A stretch of 44,323 nt of DNA from a virus. This document shows, piece after piece, positions 22,534-31,572 of the stretch (position 1 is the stretch's first letter; each line of letters starts with the position of its first letter). The notes under the pieces were generated by a model that was not told the DNA's origin, searched no databases, and saw only the letters and a program-made list of their open reading frames with translations. The position numbers and the translations under genes are program-made. The stretch covers positions 1-44,323 of IMG/VR virus record IMGVR_UViG_3300042868_003025. One strand, given 5' to 3'.

Positions 22534-22916
22534 CCCAGCAATGGATGAAAGAGCACAGCCTTTACACTGACTATGACTACAACGTCTGGTCTGATAAGGA
22601 TAACCAGATAACACTCACAGCTTATCGACTAAAGGTTGTACACCTGAGTGAGCTCGAGACTGACATCAACACTGACACTGAGCGTTATGAGTCAATCTCG
22701 TTTTACTTACCGGATCAGTACAAGCAAGTACTATTCCTGATCGACCAAGCTAACCCGGCTAAACACTTAGCTGAGCACGGCTTAGTTGACTATGACGATT
22801 GGGTTGACATCAGCTTTCTAACCAGAGCTGGAGCACCCATCGAAGTGTTTGACTTTCTGCAAGCACTACCAGAGTACGAACCAATCATCGAAGATTACCG
22901 AAAGGATGTAGCATGA
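22530..22916 (+). CDS. Hypothetical acidic protein (128 aa)
   Basis: Not recognised. It has mixed alpha/beta patterns (SLYTDYDYNVWSDKDNQITL, then FYLPDQYKQVLFLIDQANPA) and is acidic and aromatic. ATGA overlaps at both ends show coupling to the 99-aa and 124-aa genes. Function unknown. Confidence 0.6.
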   Translation: MTQQWMKEHSLYTDYDYNVWSDKDNQITLTAYRLKVVHLSELETDINTDTERYESISFYLPDQYKQVLFLIDQANPAKHLAEHGLVDYDDWVDISFLTRAGAPIEVFDFLQALPEYEPIIEDYRKDVA

Positions 22917-23287
22917 GCACCACTGAAACACGAGCACTGATAGACGAGGCCAAGGCCAAGTTAGTTAGCAAGCCCAAGGCATCGAAGACTAATGCCAAGG
23001 CTATCGAAGCTAGCGACGCCAACACGGCTAACGCATTACTGGCACAGCGATCAGAGTTATACGACGCCAAGAAGAAACTCGAGGCAGAGTTAGCTGAGAT
23101 CGACGCCATCATCAAGGACATGATCGGCAATAACGACGAGCTCCACATCCACGGAGCCAAGGTTGCCAGCATCGCCCGGTGGAAAGAGACATCGCTGATC
23201 ACTGACAAAGTGAAAGAGCTATTCCCACTCACCGAGTTCCCTGATATCTACAAGCGCATCTCGAAGTCAAGGATGACCATCCACTAA
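22913..23287 (+). CDS. Coiled-coil protein, recombination-associated type (124 aa)
   Basis: Residues about 40-72 form a coiled coil (LLAQRSELYDAKKKLEAELA and onward), then a C-terminal domain with the pattern LFPLTEFPDIYKRISKSR. This layout is common in short phage proteins next to PD-(D/E)XK exonucleases; here such a nuclease lies 2.4 kb downstream in the same operon. A role as accessory factor in DNA processing is inferred. Overlaps the previous stop by four bases and the next start by one. Confidence 0.55.
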   Translation: MSTTETRALIDEAKAKLVSKPKASKTNAKAIEASDANTANALLAQRSELYDAKKKLEAELAEIDAIIKDMIGNNDELHIHGAKVASIARWKETSLITDKVKELFPLTEFPDIYKRISKSRMTIH

Positions 23288-23475
23288 TGGGATACATCTG
23301 GATTCACGAGACCTCAGGTACATCGAGGTTTGTAGACGCACGGTACTTACCGCCATGCAACATATGTGGCAAGCAATTAGATCTATGCCCTAAACACGAT
23401 AAGGAGAATGAAAATGGCAAAGATGGCATCACTGTACGAGGAGACGACTCGTCCAACAGCAGTAACAATAACTGA
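23287..23475 (+). CDS. Small zinc-binding-like protein (62 aa)
   Basis: ATG overlaps the preceding stop (TAATG). The first 40 residues have CNICGKQLDLCPKH, a CxxC..CxxH pattern of a small zinc finger; the last 20 residues are Asn/Ser-rich low complexity. The last 62 bases overlap the next gene in another frame. The overlap and odd tail make the C-terminus uncertain, but the metal-binding part looks real. Confidence 0.5.
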   Translation: MGYIWIHETSGTSRFVDARYLPPCNICGKQLDLCPKHDKENENGKDGITVRGDDSSNSSNNN

Positions 23476-23689
23476 GGATCAGTGGATACATGCTTATTCA
23501 CCAATTACTCACAGCCCGGTTGACAAGGTGGATAGCTTTGTACCGGAACGCAATGTCTGGACACTAGTCGAGACTGACGACAAGTTATACATTCTGAACG
23601 GTTTCAGAGTTGTAAACAAAATCGGCTACCACATTACCGAAGAGCGATGGAAGCACGGACAAGAGATCGAGGTGAGAATAAATGACTAA
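23414..23689 (+). CDS. Small hypothetical protein (91 aa)
   Basis: ATG 23414 is chosen over ATG 23408 since AAGGAG lies seven bases before it. The protein begins MAKMASLYEETTRPTAVTIT and has beta patterns in its middle (NVWTLVETDDKLYILNGFRV). Not recognised. It overlaps the following Cys-rich gene by eight bases. Confidence 0.6.
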   Translation: MAKMASLYEETTRPTAVTITEDQWIHAYSPITHSPVDKVDSFVPERNVWTLVETDDKLYILNGFRVVNKIGYHITEERWKHGQEIEVRIND

Positions 23690-23885
23690 GTACGAAGACG
23701 AGATCGAGCTATGTGAGTACTGTGGCGACACGCCAGAGGACTGTGCAGATGCTGGTGAGTGCAACTACAGTGCAGACATCCCTTGTGGACTATGCAGTAG
23801 CACTTGCCGTTGCGACGAGACATATGAGCAACGTAGAGAGCGCGAAGCAGACGAGTTCTTTGACGATCTAGACAGCTGGCACTAA
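23682..23885 (+). CDS. Cys-rich acidic protein, putative zinc finger (67 aa)
   Basis: Cysteines are arranged as CEYCGDTPEDC, then CNYSADIPCGLCSSTCRC, enough for two zinc sites. The C-terminus is acidic (EADEFFDDLDSWH). Overlaps its neighbours by eight bases and one base. It lies immediately before the WhiB-like gene in the coupled operon. Function unknown. Confidence 0.6.
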   Translation: MTKYEDEIELCEYCGDTPEDCADAGECNYSADIPCGLCSSTCRCDETYEQRREREADEFFDDLDSWH

Positions 23886-24181
23886 TGAGTGAGCTAATGA
23901 AGAACCCCACTCAATTGCAAGACTGGCTTAGCTTGAACTATGCCATTGACGCTGAGTCTGGACAAGTACCATGCAGACAAGCACCGGATCTATACTTCCC
24001 GGAGAAGATCGGCAATGGCTACGACAACAGCGTGATCAGAATGGCGATCAAGGCTTGCAAGACTTCTTGCCCAGTCATTGAGCAGTGTGCCACCTATGCA
24101 ATCACACATAAGGAATCCGCAGGTATATGGGGAGGACTTACCTCATCCGAACGTAAACGTCGATGGAGTAAAAAAGCTTGA
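23885..24181 (+). CDS. WhiB-family regulator
   Basis: All family marks are present: cysteines at 30, 58, 62 and 68 (C..CxxxCxxxxxC) for a [4Fe-4S] cluster, then GIWGG at 80-84 and a basic tail (SSERKRRWSKK). WhiB-like proteins bind the host primary sigma factor region 4 and change promoter use, and phage versions such as TM4 WhiBTM4 interfere with host WhiB proteins. They are restricted to actinobacteria and their phages, which fixes the host group. Coupled by TAATG overlap upstream and TTGA overlap downstream. Confidence 0.92.
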   Translation: MSELMKNPTQLQDWLSLNYAIDAESGQVPCRQAPDLYFPEKIGNGYDNSVIRMAIKACKTSCPVIEQCATYAITHKESAGIWGGLTSSERKRRWSKKA

Positions 24182-25740
24182 GCTTATACAACGACGTTTT
24201 ATTCGATTACCAAAAACTCGCGGTTGATCGGATAGTAGAGCGAGAGATCGCTTTGCTAGCTGATCAACCCGGGTTGGGTAAGACACTAGAAGTCTTATCC
24301 TCGCTTGAAGAGCTTGGCGTGTTCAATGGGCCGGGGAAGATGACACTGATCCTCACGCCAATAATTGCAGCTCAGACAGCATGGCGCGACACAATCGAAA
24401 AGTATCTGAACAAGTCATCCCCGGTCGAGATCATTGATCTGTCATACGGCACGGCTAGTCAGCGCGTGAAGCGATTCAGTGAGGCTTGGAACAAAGAGAG
24501 TGATCTACCTGCAATCGTTATTGCTAACCACGCGCTCGTCGAATGGAAAAAGAACGAGGGCCTAAGGGTGCCTGAACTACTGGACGTAAATTTTGATGCA
24601 ATTGTGATCGACGAGTCACACCTAGTCTTACCAATACTAAATGACCGTAAGCCAACAAAGTTTTGGCTAGGCCTGAACCGATTCAATTACGTGAAGTATC
24701 GCATTGCAGTGTCAGGTACACCCGATAGAGGCAAGCTAGAAAATAGATATGGCACATATAAATTTTTGAGACCCGGATCATTCGCAAGGTATTCCCGATG
24801 GGCATGGCTTGAAGAAAACTTTTGGGTATATGAAAAACAAGTAGCACGCAATCGCACAATAAAAGCTATCGGCACACTGAAGAGCCCTCAGCGTTGGGCT
24901 GATGCTGAAGACGATGTGATCATCCGGCGCACAAAGAAAGAAGTACTTACTGATCTTCCCGACAAGCAATACAACTATGTCGAGATAGAACTAACTAAAG
25001 AACAAAAGCTGGACTACGGTAATGCAATCAAACACGCTTATGAAGAGAAACAAAAAGCATTGCTTGAAGATAAGCAGACAGCATCGGCTATGGTGTTTGC
25101 ATTGCGAGCGCGACAAATCTCATCATGTCAATGGACCGGCGACCCACAGAACCCAATACCTTTAGTGGGAGGTAAGTCAGCAAAACTTGACTGGCTCATC
25201 GAGTGGCTCAACGAGCGTGGCTTTGATGAAGGTAAGGGTAAAGTTGTGATCGCATCGCAATTTAGTTTGGTATTGAATTGGTTGAAGACTGAGCTAACTC
25301 AGATGGGATATTCCTCCGAGGTAATAACAGGATCAACTCCCCAAGCGATGCGTACCAAAGTTCAGAAAGACTTCCAAGAAGGAGAGCTCAACATCGTATT
25401 GCTATCCGGCAAGATGGGTGTTGGTATTACACTTGATGCGGCCGACGACCTAATTATGTTTGACCTACCTTATGACCCTGACACAATTGAACAGATCGAG
25501 GACCGCATCCACAGGGCATCGAGGAACCACCAAGTGGTGATCTGGACCTTGCTAGCCATCGGTACCATTGATCAAGCTGTGGCCAGAACAGTGTCAAAGC
25601 GCTACCAAGCTACCCGAGAGTCTATGGATGGCCGTAGAGGAATTGACTTTGAAAGAAAAATCCTTGAAAAGATCCGCGTGTCGGCACGAATGTCAGACGT
25701 TAGTGATAATGTAGATTTCTCAGGAGGAGATAATGGCTAA
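24178..25740 (+). CDS. SNF2/DEAD-like SF2 helicase (520 aa)
   Basis: It starts at TTG 24178, overlapping the WhiB stop. Motif I is QPGLGKT (about residues 30-36), motif II DESH (145-148), motif III SGTP (about 178), and motif VI QIEDRIHRASR (about 439-449). Two RecA-like halves are complete. Such short SNF2-like enzymes are common in phage replication modules and may remodel forks or strip proteins from DNA. No nuclease domain is fused. It overlaps the nuclease gene downstream by eight bases, suggesting joint action. Confidence 0.85.
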   Translation: MSLYNDVLFDYQKLAVDRIVEREIALLADQPGLGKTLEVLSSLEELGVFNGPGKMTLILTPIIAAQTAWRDTIEKYLNKSSPVEIIDLSYGTASQRVKRFSEAWNKESDLPAIVIANHALVEWKKNEGLRVPELLDVNFDAIVIDESHLVLPILNDRKPTKFWLGLNRFNYVKYRIAVSGTPDRGKLENRYGTYKFLRPGSFARYSRWAWLEENFWVYEKQVARNRTIKAIGTLKSPQRWADAEDDVIIRRTKKEVLTDLPDKQYNYVEIELTKEQKLDYGNAIKHAYEEKQKALLEDKQTASAMVFALRARQISSCQWTGDPQNPIPLVGGKSAKLDWLIEWLNERGFDEGKGKVVIASQFSLVLNWLKTELTQMGYSSEVITGSTPQAMRTKVQKDFQEGELNIVLLSGKMGVGITLDAADDLIMFDLPYDPDTIEQIEDRIHRASRNHQVVIWTLLAIGTIDQAVARTVSKRYQATRESMDGRRGIDFERKILEKIRVSARMSDVSDNVDFSGGDNG

Positions 25741-26494
25741 GATAGACATACTCGGCGTCAAGCCCGAGGACTACGACAAAGCAGATCAGATTGCGCACGC
25801 GTCCGCACAAACATGGATGGCTCGCATCCCGGAACTATTTGTTACCGAAAGATCTAAGCAAATCGAGATCGGCATCAGTGAAGTCGGAATGGATTGCCGT
25901 AAATGTGTAGCTCGCAAGCTTGCTAAGACACCAAGGATCATTGATGGATCATGGTACCCGTTCATCGGAACAGCAGTTCATGATGCACTTGAGCGCGGGT
26001 TCAATGAGCGTTACCCACTTGACTACAAACTTGAAGAAAGACTATTTGTACACGAGTACAAAGATCTAAAACTTACCGGATCATGCGACATGATGGCCTT
26101 CACTGGCGATGCAGGTTGGTCCGGGGTTGTCAACGATTGGAAGGTCGTTGGTGACTCAGCCCTTGCTGAAGCCCGTAGAGGGAAGATCAAGGAGCAATAC
26201 AGAATCCAAGCGATGCTTTACGGCTACGGTTGGGAACAAAAAGGCTACAAGGTTAGCCATGTATCATTGACATTCCTACCAAGGGATGCCAAGCTCGAGG
26301 ACGCAGTGGTGGTAATGCTCCGCTACGACCGCGAGGTCGCAACCGAATCACTAGCTCAACTTGAATCGATGATCGATGCAGCTGAGCTAGTCGGTTGGGA
26401 CAAAGTTATCGAGAAGCAACCAAAAGCAGGTTTCTGTTTTAGTTGCAGGCGTTATGATCAGACTGATCATTCAGACGTTGACTCGATGATATAA
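25733..26494 (+). CDS. Cas4/RecB-like PD-(D/E)XK nuclease with four Cys (253 aa)
   Basis: The nuclease core shows GTAVHDALE (residues 79-87), SCDMM with D119, and NDWKVV with D135 and K137, then a downstream QAMLYGYGW helix. Cysteines at 55 and 58 plus 235 and 238 (CRKC and CFSC) could hold an iron-sulfur cluster as in Cas4 and AddB. There is no CRISPR array in the window. AGGAGG precedes the ATG. It probably processes DNA ends during replication or recombination with the neighbouring helicase and OB-like protein. Confidence 0.82.
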   Translation: MAKIDILGVKPEDYDKADQIAHASAQTWMARIPELFVTERSKQIEIGISEVGMDCRKCVARKLAKTPRIIDGSWYPFIGTAVHDALERGFNERYPLDYKLEERLFVHEYKDLKLTGSCDMMAFTGDAGWSGVVNDWKVVGDSALAEARRGKIKEQYRIQAMLYGYGWEQKGYKVSHVSLTFLPRDAKLEDAVVVMLRYDREVATESLAQLESMIDAAELVGWDKVIEKQPKAGFCFSCRRYDQTDHSDVDSMI

Positions 26495-26526
26495 ATCAGA
26501 AAACTATAAAACTAAGGAAACTAAAC

Positions 26527-27153
26527 ATGACTGAAAACAATGAAATACTACCAAGTGTTGATGACCTACTAGCAGGCGGTGGCTCCAAGTCACTGTCCTT
26601 CAAGGACTTCAATGTCGGTGACTCCTACGAGGGAATCATCAAGGGACTTCGCACCGTGCAAGTTCGCAACTACGATGACCCAACCAAGTTGGAGTTCTGG
26701 GACGATGGCAAGCCAAAGCTTCAGATCGAAGTAACGCTTGACACAGACTACAGCGATCCTACTGACGACGAGGACACCGGCGAGCGTCGTGTGTTTCTAT
26801 TCGGACAGAAGCTAACCGCTGCAAAAGAAGAACTAAAGCGCAGAGGTCTAGCTAAACTGGAGATAGGCTCACGCTTTAAGATCACCTTGACTGGCACTAA
26901 GCCAGCCAAGAACCCTCGCTACAATGACGTAAAGCTTTACGGCATTGAGCTACACCCTGCAGTATCTAACCCAGCAGTCGACGCACTGTTGGCATCAGGC
27001 GCTAGCGAAGTAAAAGGTGCTAAAATAGATAAGCTGACATCAAAGCAGGTAACTATTGCAAACACATTGCAAAGTAACGGTTTCGATGCAGACGAGATTG
27101 CAGAAAACTTGGGAGTTAGTGTTGAGGCCGTAAACGCCTCCCTAACCTTCTAA
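26527..27153 (+). CDS. OB-fold-like ssDNA-binding-type protein (208 aa)
   Basis: Residues about 23-140 show a beta-rich core (GDSYEGIIKGLRTVQVRNYD, then GERRVFLFGQKLTAAKEELK and RFKITLTGTKPAKNPRYNDV) similar to actinophage proteins called single-strand binding. The C-terminal 50 residues look like a small HTH (SKQVTIANTLQSNGFDADEI). Position between a nuclease and a primase-helicase supports a DNA-replication role. Its terminator-like hairpin follows. Moderate confidence without a homology search. Confidence 0.6.
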   Translation: MTENNEILPSVDDLLAGGGSKSLSFKDFNVGDSYEGIIKGLRTVQVRNYDDPTKLEFWDDGKPKLQIEVTLDTDYSDPTDDEDTGERRVFLFGQKLTAAKEELKRRGLAKLEIGSRFKITLTGTKPAKNPRYNDVKLYGIELHPAVSNPAVDALLASGASEVKGAKIDKLTSKQVTIANTLQSNGFDADEIAENLGVSVEAVNASLTF

Positions 27154-27159
27154 CAAAGC

Positions 27160-27210
27160 GTGTGACGGGCTCCGTCCTTTCCCTCCTTTCAACGGAGCCC
27201 GTCACACTTT
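27160..27210 (+). terminator. Long hairpin between OB-like gene and primase
   Basis: GTGTGACGGGCTCCGT (27160-27175) pairs perfectly over 16 bases with 27192-27207, with a pyrimidine-rich loop of 16 bases, followed by only TTT. It is likely a terminator or attenuator; the short T-run makes termination strength uncertain. GAAAGG lies just after it for the next gene. Confidence 0.65.
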
Positions 27211-27226
27211 AACGAAAGGACGTTTC

Positions 27227-29713
27227 ATGGACTCTCCATCCAAATTCAAGGAGCTTCTCTACCGGCTAGGTAGAACTGACGACGACGCAGTTACAATCTG
27301 CTATCAGTCGCAGACGCAAAAGTTTATGGCCAAGACGGTTAAAGTTGATCTTGTCGACTCGGTTGTCGAAGCACTCGATCAGCTAGGTAACAACATCTGG
27401 TTCGAGATCAACCCATCAGATGTCACCGGTCGCGCAACCGCACAAAACATTACACGCCTTGCTGCTTTCTACATTGACATCGACTACAAAGATGGTGGTG
27501 CAGGATCTGTAAAGAACGCAAAAGATTTCATGGAGACTCTCACCTCCCTTATCGGTGTGGAGCCAACAGCGATTGTTCTTTCCGGACACGGCATCCAGCC
27601 TTACTGGGCAATTGATCTTGAAGAAGAGTACGACTTTGCTCTCGCGCAAGGCGTACTAAATCGATGGGGCGTGTTTACTAAGTTCCTGGGTGGAACGATG
27701 GACATCAGTTTGGACTCAGTGTTTGATCTACCAAGGATCTTCAGGGTTCCGGGCTCTCACAACCGTAAGGATCCAGCTAACCCAATTCCTGTACTTGCAC
27801 AGCTACCTAGGAACTGGCGACCAGTATCGATAGAAGAGATCAACGACATACTGATTGCTCACGGCATCACCAATGAGCACAGCCTTCCTGACAGCTATGA
27901 GCCGGTCATCACATCCGATAAGTGGGAGTTCGCTCACGATGATTGCCAGTTCACCCCAACCCTTTACGCTGGTATCAGACCTACTAATGGTGTACCAAAG
28001 AGTAGGCACGGTTGGTTGCTACAGCAATTAGTGCTAATAAATGCAGCTCACCGCAATGGTTGCATAACACAAGAGACCTACTCAGATCTAGTTGAGCGAG
28101 CTGGCGAGCGCTTTGAGTACTTCTTAACTCAAGGTTTAGCACGCCCGTTGAACCACAATGAAGTAGGTTCAGCGAATAAGTGGGCTATTGCTAAGGTTGA
28201 GACATTCTCCGATGAGAAACTTAACCAAGAACTTAGACAGCACAATCACTCAAATTTTTTGACAGGCGACCCGACCAGCGTCCTTGGGGAGCCTTCAGCC
28301 AACGCTAACTACTCGATAGATGAGATGATGAGTCTCTACGAGGGTACGTACGGCACCTATGGACGCACTGATGCTGCAAACGCTAGACGCCTAGTGTACT
28401 TCTCTGAGGGTAAGTTTAAGTACGTGCCTGACGTTGGATGGTACTTTTGGGATGGCGGTCGCTACGTTTTTGACAAAGACAAATCAATTATGCAAATGGC
28501 TATAGAAGCTGCCGAATTTGTTGAACAAACAAATGGATCAGCTGATCAAATTAAATGGGCACAAGCCTCATCAAACAAAGAAAGGATCGTAAATGCAATT
28601 ACACTCGCGGGTACCGACCCAGAGGTTTTGGTACAGGCTATCGAACTGGATGCGCAAGCGAATGATCTATGTACGCCAAACGGCGTGGTCAATCTTCAGA
28701 CAGGCGAAATTAGACCGGCGGTTAAAGGCCTTGACCTTAACACACGCCAAACTACAGTTGCTCCTAAGAGGGCGCAAACGCCTATCTGGAATGCATTCCT
28801 CAAAGAAGTTCTACAAGACGAAGAGAGGATTAGCTACCTGCAGGAATTGCTTGGAGCCTCTCTATTCGGAGACGCCAGGTATCATGTGCTTCCCGTGCTC
28901 GCTGGATCCGGAGCTAACGGAAAATCCACGCTTCTGGACGTAGTAGCTGGCATACTAGGTGACTACGCTGCATCTATGCCTGAGAACTTCTTGCTCGACA
29001 CTAACTCAAGCACTCACCCAACAGAGATTGCTCGGTTAAGGGGTGTGCGCTTTGCTATGGCATCGGAGACTAGGCCTGACGGTAAGTTTAACGAATCACG
29101 AGTAAAGATGCTTACTGGTGGCGACATGCTGTCAGCACGCTTCATGAACAAGAACTTCTTTGACTTTAAGCCAACTCATACCTTGTTCCTAGCCGTCAAC
29201 CACTTGCCTGCAGTTAAGTCCGGTGGTGATGGATTCTGGAGAAGACTTCGCAAGATGGACTTCAAGGTAACTATCCCTAAGGATCGCCAGAAAGAAAACT
29301 TCGCTCAGCTAATGATTGAGACAGAGGGATCTGGAATTCTTGACTGGATGGTCGAGGGTGCGGTTAGAGTAACCGTCCAAGGCTTCAATGAGCCTAATAG
29401 CGTACGCCTATCTACCCTTGAGTACCGACACGAAGAAGACCACATTGCCAAGTTCCTTGACGAGCGTGTTGTTGCAGCCTCTAACGCCAGTGCCACCAAG
29501 ACAGCAGTATTCAATGCCTACCGTGACTGGTGTGATGATAACGGTGAGCGTCCGATCACTCAAAACGCATTGAACCGTGAGATCCGCTCAAGAATGAACG
29601 TGCCTGAGGTAGAATTGATGGGTATCAGAATGTTTAGTGGCATTGAGCTATTGAACCTGAACCCAACGCCAAAGGACATGGCGGGCGAGGAAAAAGATGA
29701 GTACTGGCGGTGA
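27227..29713 (+). CDS. Primase-helicase of D5/P4 type (828 aa)
   Basis: The N-terminal 210 residues resemble an AEP/RepB-like primase: FYIDIDYKDGG (about 81-91) supplies catalytic acids, with LSGHGIQPYWAID and RVPGSHNRKDP further on. The centre (about 400-530) is like the D5_N region (TPNGVVNLQTGE). The C-terminal SF3 helicase has Walker A GSGANGKST (560-568), Walker B-like RFAMASET and sensor FLAVNHLPAV. No DNA polymerase gene is present, so the phage likely uses host polymerase. The following gene overlaps its end by 17 bases. Confidence 0.88.
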   Translation: MDSPSKFKELLYRLGRTDDDAVTICYQSQTQKFMAKTVKVDLVDSVVEALDQLGNNIWFEINPSDVTGRATAQNITRLAAFYIDIDYKDGGAGSVKNAKDFMETLTSLIGVEPTAIVLSGHGIQPYWAIDLEEEYDFALAQGVLNRWGVFTKFLGGTMDISLDSVFDLPRIFRVPGSHNRKDPANPIPVLAQLPRNWRPVSIEEINDILIAHGITNEHSLPDSYEPVITSDKWEFAHDDCQFTPTLYAGIRPTNGVPKSRHGWLLQQLVLINAAHRNGCITQETYSDLVERAGERFEYFLTQGLARPLNHNEVGSANKWAIAKVETFSDEKLNQELRQHNHSNFLTGDPTSVLGEPSANANYSIDEMMSLYEGTYGTYGRTDAANARRLVYFSEGKFKYVPDVGWYFWDGGRYVFDKDKSIMQMAIEAAEFVEQTNGSADQIKWAQASSNKERIVNAITLAGTDPEVLVQAIELDAQANDLCTPNGVVNLQTGEIRPAVKGLDLNTRQTTVAPKRAQTPIWNAFLKEVLQDEERISYLQELLGASLFGDARYHVLPVLAGSGANGKSTLLDVVAGILGDYAASMPENFLLDTNSSTHPTEIARLRGVRFAMASETRPDGKFNESRVKMLTGGDMLSARFMNKNFFDFKPTHTLFLAVNHLPAVKSGGDGFWRRLRKMDFKVTIPKDRQKENFAQLMIETEGSGILDWMVEGAVRVTVQGFNEPNSVRLSTLEYRHEEDHIAKFLDERVVAASNASATKTAVFNAYRDWCDDNGERPITQNALNREIRSRMNVPEVELMGIRMFSGIELLNLNPTPKDMAGEEKDEYWR

Positions 29714-30314
29714 TTTCTGCTTCGCTTGCAGATCTAGCTTTCATAACGAATGCCACGAAGCGTGGTCAGACGCCGTACAGGAGTGCTGCTGCGGTGGCGA
29801 GATAGTATTTACTGCCACGGGAGAAGTTAAGAGCTCCGGAGAGGTTATAGGCGAAAATGGCAAGGATACCGGGTATATTGAGGACGGCTTCGAGTCGTAC
29901 AAGGATATTGACCAGTATAAAGACCCGATTTCGACAGGACGGAAGCGTGCAGCGCAGATGTACCCTATCGAGGTTGGGATGGTTTGTGAGTGGGCTAATC
30001 TGCTTAGCGCTGGTGGTGGGGTCAAGCCCATTGTCGGCTGTCTAGGAAGGCCTGCATCCGATCGTCACCACGGGCCAGACAAGAACACCATGAATAATGC
30101 GAATGGAAATGTTCACCGGATCTGTGACTACTGCCACAATACTTGGCACGCTCAAAATGACCCCGCTTATGGAGATCGCCCAGACCCTACTGTGCCGTTT
30201 ATACCCAAGGGCGAGCTTGGCACTGACTGGTTTGCGCACGACGGCGACACTAAGGCAACCGTAGAGCAGCTTATAAACGCTGAGCGTCAGCGCGTTGAGG
30301 ATTCTAGTAAATAA
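29697..30314 (+). CDS. HNH-like / zinc-binding protein (205 aa)
   Basis: The N-terminus has CFACRSSFHNECHEAW and then CCC, a zinc-finger-like cluster. From about residue 95 there is CEWAN, then GCLGRPASDRHHGPDKN and VHRICDYCHNTWHAQND, the layout of an HNH-type endonuclease with its zinc knuckle. Such proteins are common in actinophage replication regions. It starts within the primase gene in another frame. It ends directly against the convergent metallophosphoesterase stop, with no terminator visible. Confidence 0.65.
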   Translation: MSTGGDFCFACRSSFHNECHEAWSDAVQECCCGGEIVFTATGEVKSSGEVIGENGKDTGYIEDGFESYKDIDQYKDPISTGRKRAAQMYPIEVGMVCEWANLLSAGGGVKPIVGCLGRPASDRHHGPDKNTMNNANGNVHRICDYCHNTWHAQNDPAYGDRPDPTVPFIPKGELGTDWFAHDGDTKATVEQLINAERQRVEDSSK

Positions 30315-31280
30315 CTACTTCTTTGAAGTGAACTTCTGTCCACGGAAGTAAGCTACACCATCATTGATCTGCACTAACTCAAAGAATGGTTGATTATCCT
30401 CCAGGGTGACTACTGTGATTCCCTGTTGCCAGTTCTCGTAGTATCTAGCAGATGTTCCATCGATGTGTGTAGATCCATTAACGCTAGGGACCGCTCCATC
30501 AACTCGACATAAGCATCCCGGACTGACTGCGACTGACTTAATAGATCCGTCACGGTTAAAGGTTGTCTTTGACTGAAGCTCTTGTCTGTGGACGTGTCCA
30601 AAGATTGTTGAGATGTGTGGGTCTGCGTTTGTGTAAGCTGCTGCTGTTGATCCACCTGATCTAACTTTTGTACCATGGATTGCTCTGAGGTTATCAGTAA
30701 GCCAATAGGCTCCCGCTGGGTAGGCGTCAATGTATTCAACTCCGATCTCATCTAGCCTTAAAAGGTAAGGAATGCTCATTACTGGGAGCTCTTCAGCGTT
30801 TGCACGCTTCAAGCCCCAAGCGCTCGCTGCATTGATAGAAATGAACTTCTCCATACGGCGATCATGGTTTCCCTCGATCAATACTATCTCAGCATCAGGG
30901 CCTGCAGCTGCACGTTGCTCTTGTAGAAATCTGTGCCCTCTATCAAAAGCTTTTTGAGTTGTGCCGGCAAACGCAGCTTCTTGCTCAAAACGACCCTGAC
31001 TTGGTAGATCTAGGAAGTCTCCTAAGTTAATCACACCATCAACACGGTCGTTAAAGTAAAGCCAGTTAGTTATCTGAAGAGCTACGTCCATAGCGGCTTC
31101 ATCGTGGAATGGCATCCACTGGCCGTCAATGTGTCGGTAGCCGATCTGGGGATCAGGTAGGACCGACCACACCTTATGGCGTGTACGGGCCTTACGGGGC
31201 TCCTTAGGAGCGCTTATGTAAACCGGCTTTGCTGGCTGAATAAGGTCCCATTTTGGCTGGGGTCTAAGATTGTCCAACAC
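30315..31280 (-). CDS. Calcineurin-like metallophosphoesterase (321 aa)
   Basis: Motifs are in order: PDPQIG (D43, with Gln where most families have His), INLGDFLD (87-88), IEGNHDRR (137-140), IHG and FGHVHRQ. This makes a two-metal phosphoesterase, as in Mre11/SbcD or phage DNA-end and nucleotide phosphatases. The changed first motif is worth checking for activity. It follows a small HTH-like gene overlapped by 17 bases; both come from a promoter at 31527-31554. Substrate unknown. Confidence 0.85.
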   Translation of the reverse strand: MLDNLRPQPKWDLIQPAKPVYISAPKEPRKARTRHKVWSVLPDPQIGYRHIDGQWMPFHDEAAMDVALQITNWLYFNDRVDGVINLGDFLDLPSQGRFEQEAAFAGTTQKAFDRGHRFLQEQRAAAGPDAEIVLIEGNHDRRMEKFISINAASAWGLKRANAEELPVMSIPYLLRLDEIGVEYIDAYPAGAYWLTDNLRAIHGTKVRSGGSTAAAYTNADPHISTIFGHVHRQELQSKTTFNRDGSIKSVAVSPGCLCRVDGAVPSVNGSTHIDGTSARYYENWQQGITVVTLEDNQPFFELVQINDGVAYFRGQKFTSKK

Positions 31281-31494
31281 AGGCGCACCTCCCGTTTCTG
31301 TGTAACCTCACTTGGTCATCATAGCACTTTAAGCCACGCTCTGTTAGGGCTGTAGCCAATGCAGCATGAGTCCAGCGAGGATCTGCAAGGTTATCGTTTA
31401 ATATGGTTAAGTCTTCTTTACTTAATAAATCAGTTGCATTCCGCATAAAAGCACAGATGTACTCTTTTTCAGGCGGTGTTAATCCTTTTAGCAT
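31264..31494 (-). CDS. Small HTH-like DNA-binding protein (76 aa)
   Basis: ATG 31494 is chosen because AAGGAG lies seven bases upstream; an earlier ATG at 31509 is too close to that site. The segment WTHAALATALTERGLKCYDD followed by QVRLHRNGRCAC resembles short actinophage HTH proteins ending in HR-G-C-C. It probably binds DNA and may involve the two terminal cysteines. First gene of a two-gene unit with the phosphoesterase. Confidence 0.65.
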   Translation of the reverse strand: MLKGLTPPEKEYICAFMRNATDLLSKEDLTILNDNLADPRWTHAALATALTERGLKCYDDQVRLHRNGRCACVGQS

Positions 31495-31526
31495 GATCGT
31501 CTCCTTCATGTACTACTTCAAGGTTT

Positions 31527-31554
31527 AGCCTAACCTAGTGGTCAGGACTGTCAA
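31527..31554 (-). promoter_or_regulatory. Sigma70-type promoter for HTH-like/phosphoesterase unit
   Basis: On the minus strand TTGACA (31549-31554) is followed by a 16-base spacer and TAGGCT (31527-31532). The -35 is a perfect consensus match. It lies between the amidase stop (31573) and the 76-aa gene. Confidence 0.65.
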
Positions 31555-31572
31555 GTACCTAAAATAGCGTGT

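Noticed and set aside
30300-30330. Bidirectional terminator between the HNH-like and phosphoesterase genes
   Set aside because: The convergent stops abut directly and no stem-loop with a T-run is visible.
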